DNA of 64,000 nt from Calliphora vicina (lineage: Eukaryota; Arthropoda; Insecta; Diptera; Calliphoridae), in the NCBI RefSeq assembly GCF_958450345.1, contig NC_088783.1, forward strand, positions 99,753,302-99,817,301, given 5' to 3'. Positions within the stretch are counted from its first letter, which is position 1, and every line of letters starts with the position of its first letter. The notes under the pieces are model-generated. The model saw only the letters and a list, made by a program, of their open reading frames with translations, ran no database searches and was not told the DNA's origin. The translations under genes and the position numbers were made by a program. Shown here one piece after another: positions 61,440-64,000 of the stretch.

Positions 61440-61917
61440 ACTTTTAAAATCACGAAAAACACATTCGATATGAATGGCGCTAACTTTAATGTTTTTCAGA
61501 GTTAAGTAAACTCAATCATTCAAATTATTTTTTTAATTTAATAAATCAAAAGTACACTAAAGGTTTAAAATCAATTTTATTATTCAAAAATCCTCAATAA
61601 AATATTAATTACGTTATTAAAGCAAACATCAGGTATAAATACAATATTTTGCAGTTTGAAAAATGTGTTGTCAAAATTGAACAAAATTGTGAACATTTGT
61701 CAAAATGGCTTCGTAATACTATTTTCTAATACACAACACAATATTTTAAAGTTTGTTTCCTATAAAAATCAAATTTTCATCAGCACTATTGAAATTTACT
61801 ATTTTTTAATGGTTTTAGAAGTTTGGGGTAATTTTAACCCCAAGTGCTATTAAGGGTTAATTTTAATTTTTGTGCTAGACTTCATGTTATATTTTTCTTA
61901 AGTTTTATATACGTATA

Positions 61918-63219
61918 TAAGGAGTGAGATCGAAAAATTCTTAACACACGTTTTTCATTACATTTTTTAACCCAAGTATTATTTGAATTTTTTTTTGATC
62001 AAGTTACCTTTGAAAAACATGTCAGTTATTATGTGTAATGTCAATTATATTAATTTTTTTGTTAATCTGATTAAAATGAGTGACCAGAAAAAAGTGCGTA
62101 CTGAAATTATTAAATATTTTCAACAAAACCCAACTTGGTCTTACAAAAAGTTGGCCAAGCATACAAAGGTCTGCCGTCAAACTGTTTCCAATGTTATTAA
62201 ACAGTACCGGGAGAACTTGTCAGTTGATAGAAAACCTGGTTCAGGTAGAAGGAATGGTCCACATGATGTTTCTAAAGCCAAAAAAATAGAACGCATTTTC
62301 AAAAGAGCTCCCAACACATCCGGTAGGAAAGCAGCCCGGTTAGCTCAGTGCTCGGACTATTTGGTACGAAAAGTTAAAGCTAATGCAGGTTTAAAAACAT
62401 ACAAGGCTCAAAAAGTTCCTGACAGGAACGCTACTAAAAATTTAGAGGCCAAAAACAGAGCACGGAAATTGAAGTCAAGTTTTATAAAAAAATATTCTTG
62501 CTGCATAATGGATGACGAAACGTATGTTCTGGCAGATTTTTCGCAACTTCCAGGTCAAAAATTTTATGTTGCTGATGCTCGAGGGAATGTTGAAGAAAAG
62601 TTTAGGACCCAAAAGCAGACAAAATTTCCCAGAAAGTTCTTGGTATGGCAAGCAATATGCAGTTGCGGCAAAAGAAGCCACTCATTTGTTACAACGGGCT
62701 CTATAAATACCGAAATTTACATCAAGGAATGTTTACAAAAAAGGCTGCTTCCATTCATAAGACTTCATAATGTGTCCACTTATTTTTGGCCTGACTTGGC
62801 ATCCTGTCACTATGGCAAACAAGCCCTTGAGTGGTACAAGAACAATAATGTGGTATTTGTACCAAGAGAGGCAAATCCTCCAAACTGCCCGGAGCTAAGG
62901 CCAGTGGAGAGATATTGGGCTCTTGTTAAAAGAGAATTGAAGAGTACAAAAAAGGTGTCCAAAAGTGTGGTAGATTTTAAACGGAGATGGACTACATGTT
63001 CGAGCAAAGTGACAGAAAGCACTATAAAAACGTTAATGGAAGGGTTTCCGAAAAAGGTTCAAAATTTCATCACTAGTGATTAAAACTATAAAAATAATTT
63101 TTTTTGTAAATTGTAATAATAATTTCAATCAAATAAAAAAAAAATTAAAGCTGTAAGTTTAGTGGTTTCTTTTTTATAAACATATATGTATGTTAAGAAT
63201 TTTTCGATCTCACTCCTTA
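61918..63219 (+). mobile_element. DD37E mariner-superfamily transposon, apparently complete
   Basis: The inverted ends TAAGGAGTGAGATCGAAA (continuing to CTTAACA) at 61918 and the reverse complement at 63219 match without visible mismatch over about 30 bp, with TA on both sides. The 1302-bp length and single intact gene are normal for this group. It sits exactly where a mini-me repeat starts, so it replaced that copy's 5' part. Confidence 0.9.
62076..63083 (+). CDS. DD37E (ITmD37E-type) transposase
   Basis: 335 residues from MSDQKKVRTEIIKYF at 62076; the frame is open further upstream, but this ATG is the natural start after an AT-rich leader. Residues 10-60 form a helix-turn-helix (WSYKKLAKHTKVCRQTVSNV IKQY), followed by an arginine- and glycine-rich linker KPGSGRRNGP. 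The catalytic triad is complete: MDDETY (D147), WPDLASCHYG (D240), NCPELRPVERYW (E278), with 37 residues between the last two, which defines DD37E. The usual length for the family is about 330-350. The enzyme should cut and paste its own element at TA sites in the nucleus. No stop or frameshift is seen, so it may be active or recently so. Confidence 0.9.
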   Translation: MSDQKKVRTEIIKYFQQNPTWSYKKLAKHTKVCRQTVSNVIKQYRENLSVDRKPGSGRRNGPHDVSKAKKIERIFKRAPNTSGRKAARLAQCSDYLVRKVKANAGLKTYKAQKVPDRNATKNLEAKNRARKLKSSFIKKYSCCIMDDETYVLADFSQLPGQKFYVADARGNVEEKFRTQKQTKFPRKFLVWQAICSCGKRSHSFVTTGSINTEIYIKECLQKRLLPFIRLHNVSTYFWPDLASCHYGKQALEWYKNNNVVFVPREANPPNCPELRPVERYWALVKRELKSTKKVSKSVVDFKRRWTTCSSKVTESTIKTLMEGFPKKVQNFITSD

Positions 63220-63220
63220 T

Positions 63221-63610
63221 ATGGTCTTATATACGTCGTTGCAAAGGTCTTTGAAATATGTATCTATCATTAGATATCCATATTGTCTATATTAATGACT
63301 TAGTAATCCAGATATAGGTCAACAATCGAGGTTGTCCTTGTTTTTTCCTCATATCTCAGCCATTTGTGTACCGATTTTGCTGATTTTAAATAGGAAACTT
63401 CTCGAAAGCATGTCTGACAGAATTATTGAAGATTTGGATCCCGAAGATATCTGGGGTCTTCAGAAAATTGATTTCAACAGACAGACGGACAGATAGACAT
63501 GGCTTAAATGACTCCGCTATCTATAAGGATCCAGAATATATATACTTTATAAGGTCGAAAAATTATATTGTGGAAATTACAAACGGAATGACAAACTAAT
63601 ATATACCAAT
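63221..63610 (+). repeat. mini-me-like repeat, copy 7, lacking its 5' part
   Basis: It begins directly after the DD37E element at GGTCTTATATACGTCGTTGC and runs to ACAAACGGAATGACAAACTA. It has the ACAGACAGACGGACAGATAG core at 63476. The remaining 63611-64000 shows no gene. Confidence 0.8.
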
Positions 63611-64000
63611 TCTGTATAATGAAAAATATGAAATTGTTCAGCCTTCTGGTTCTTTTTACATTACTTTAGATGTTTAAAACTTAGCTTTTGAAAACTGTTC
63701 ACTGTGTACAAAAACATTCACAAAGAAATCGTTTTCAACCAAACACCTCAAATAAAAATGAACAATAAGAACAAACATGTTCATTTATTGCTTCTAAACT
63801 AAAATAACCAATCAGTAAAAAGAACTATAATGCCCTACCCAAATTTCACATTTTGATAGCTTTATCAGAATATGAACCAAAATTTCCCTACCGAAAACAC
63901 TTCCTAGTTTTTAATAATTCCTCCATAAAAGGCCAGGAAGATAACAGTAATAAATCGCAGATCAATTCTGTTAAATATGGAGTTACGTTTATATGAAAAA

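Overview
The window is AT-rich nuclear DNA of an insect, very probably a fly (Diptera) and plausibly a calyptrate. The evidence is the dense set of transposons of fly type (mini-me-like repeats with GTCT tracts, Tc1/mariner, mariner, pogo, hAT, piggyBac and Helitron pieces, jockey/I-type retrotransposon fragments) and a broken homeobox gene of the unc-4/OdsH type. There is no operon structure, no recognisable RNA gene and no clearly intact host protein gene. Almost all protein-coding signal is transposon-derived.

Layout. 0-9 kb: a mini-me-like repeat, a palindromic Tc1-derived element (1603-3228), a jockey fragment, an AGAGTGTCCC-ended repeat, a Tc1-like element with doubled inverted repeats (6366-7717), and a piggyBac-type MITE sitting inside a small palindrome (8558-9056). 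9.4-14.5 kb: a three-level nest, a hAT-like copy split by a Helitron that itself carries a second hAT copy and a Tc1-like element. 15.9-24.8 kb: three exons of an unc-4-family homeobox pseudogene on the minus strand. Its 8.2-kb intron holds a hAT MITE, mini-me repeats, mariner debris and a 2.4-kb foldback palindrome. 26.1-30.7 kb: the most interesting unit, a 4.5-kb element whose long inverted ends are built of the same ~185-bp subrepeats as that palindrome. It encloses a ~680-residue protein with RNase H/DDE-like motifs. 30.7-39.4 kb: mini-me, MITEs, mariner pieces, a deleted Helitron, and a 2.3-kb element (36014-38340) with a decayed transposase. 40-50 kb: a degraded non-LTR retrotransposon, a Tc3-like transposase, a 31-bp satellite-like array, a Helitron helicase remnant and a pogo fragment. 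50-64 kb: mostly unique AT-rich DNA, a Tc1-like element split by a mini-me copy with a long GTCT tract, a short Helitron, and an apparently intact DD37E mariner-superfamily transposon (61918-63219).

How the parts relate. The 26.1-30.7 kb element looks like the protein-coding member of a foldback family, and the 20.5-22.9 kb palindrome like its non-coding partner; the shared end repeats are presumably what the protein recognises. The homeobox locus is dead by several independent lesions and has become a landing zone for transposons. Exact target duplications (TTAACGGT, AAAATTAT, TTAA, TA, TAT) fix many element borders. All family names rest on reading motifs by eye; no database search was run.
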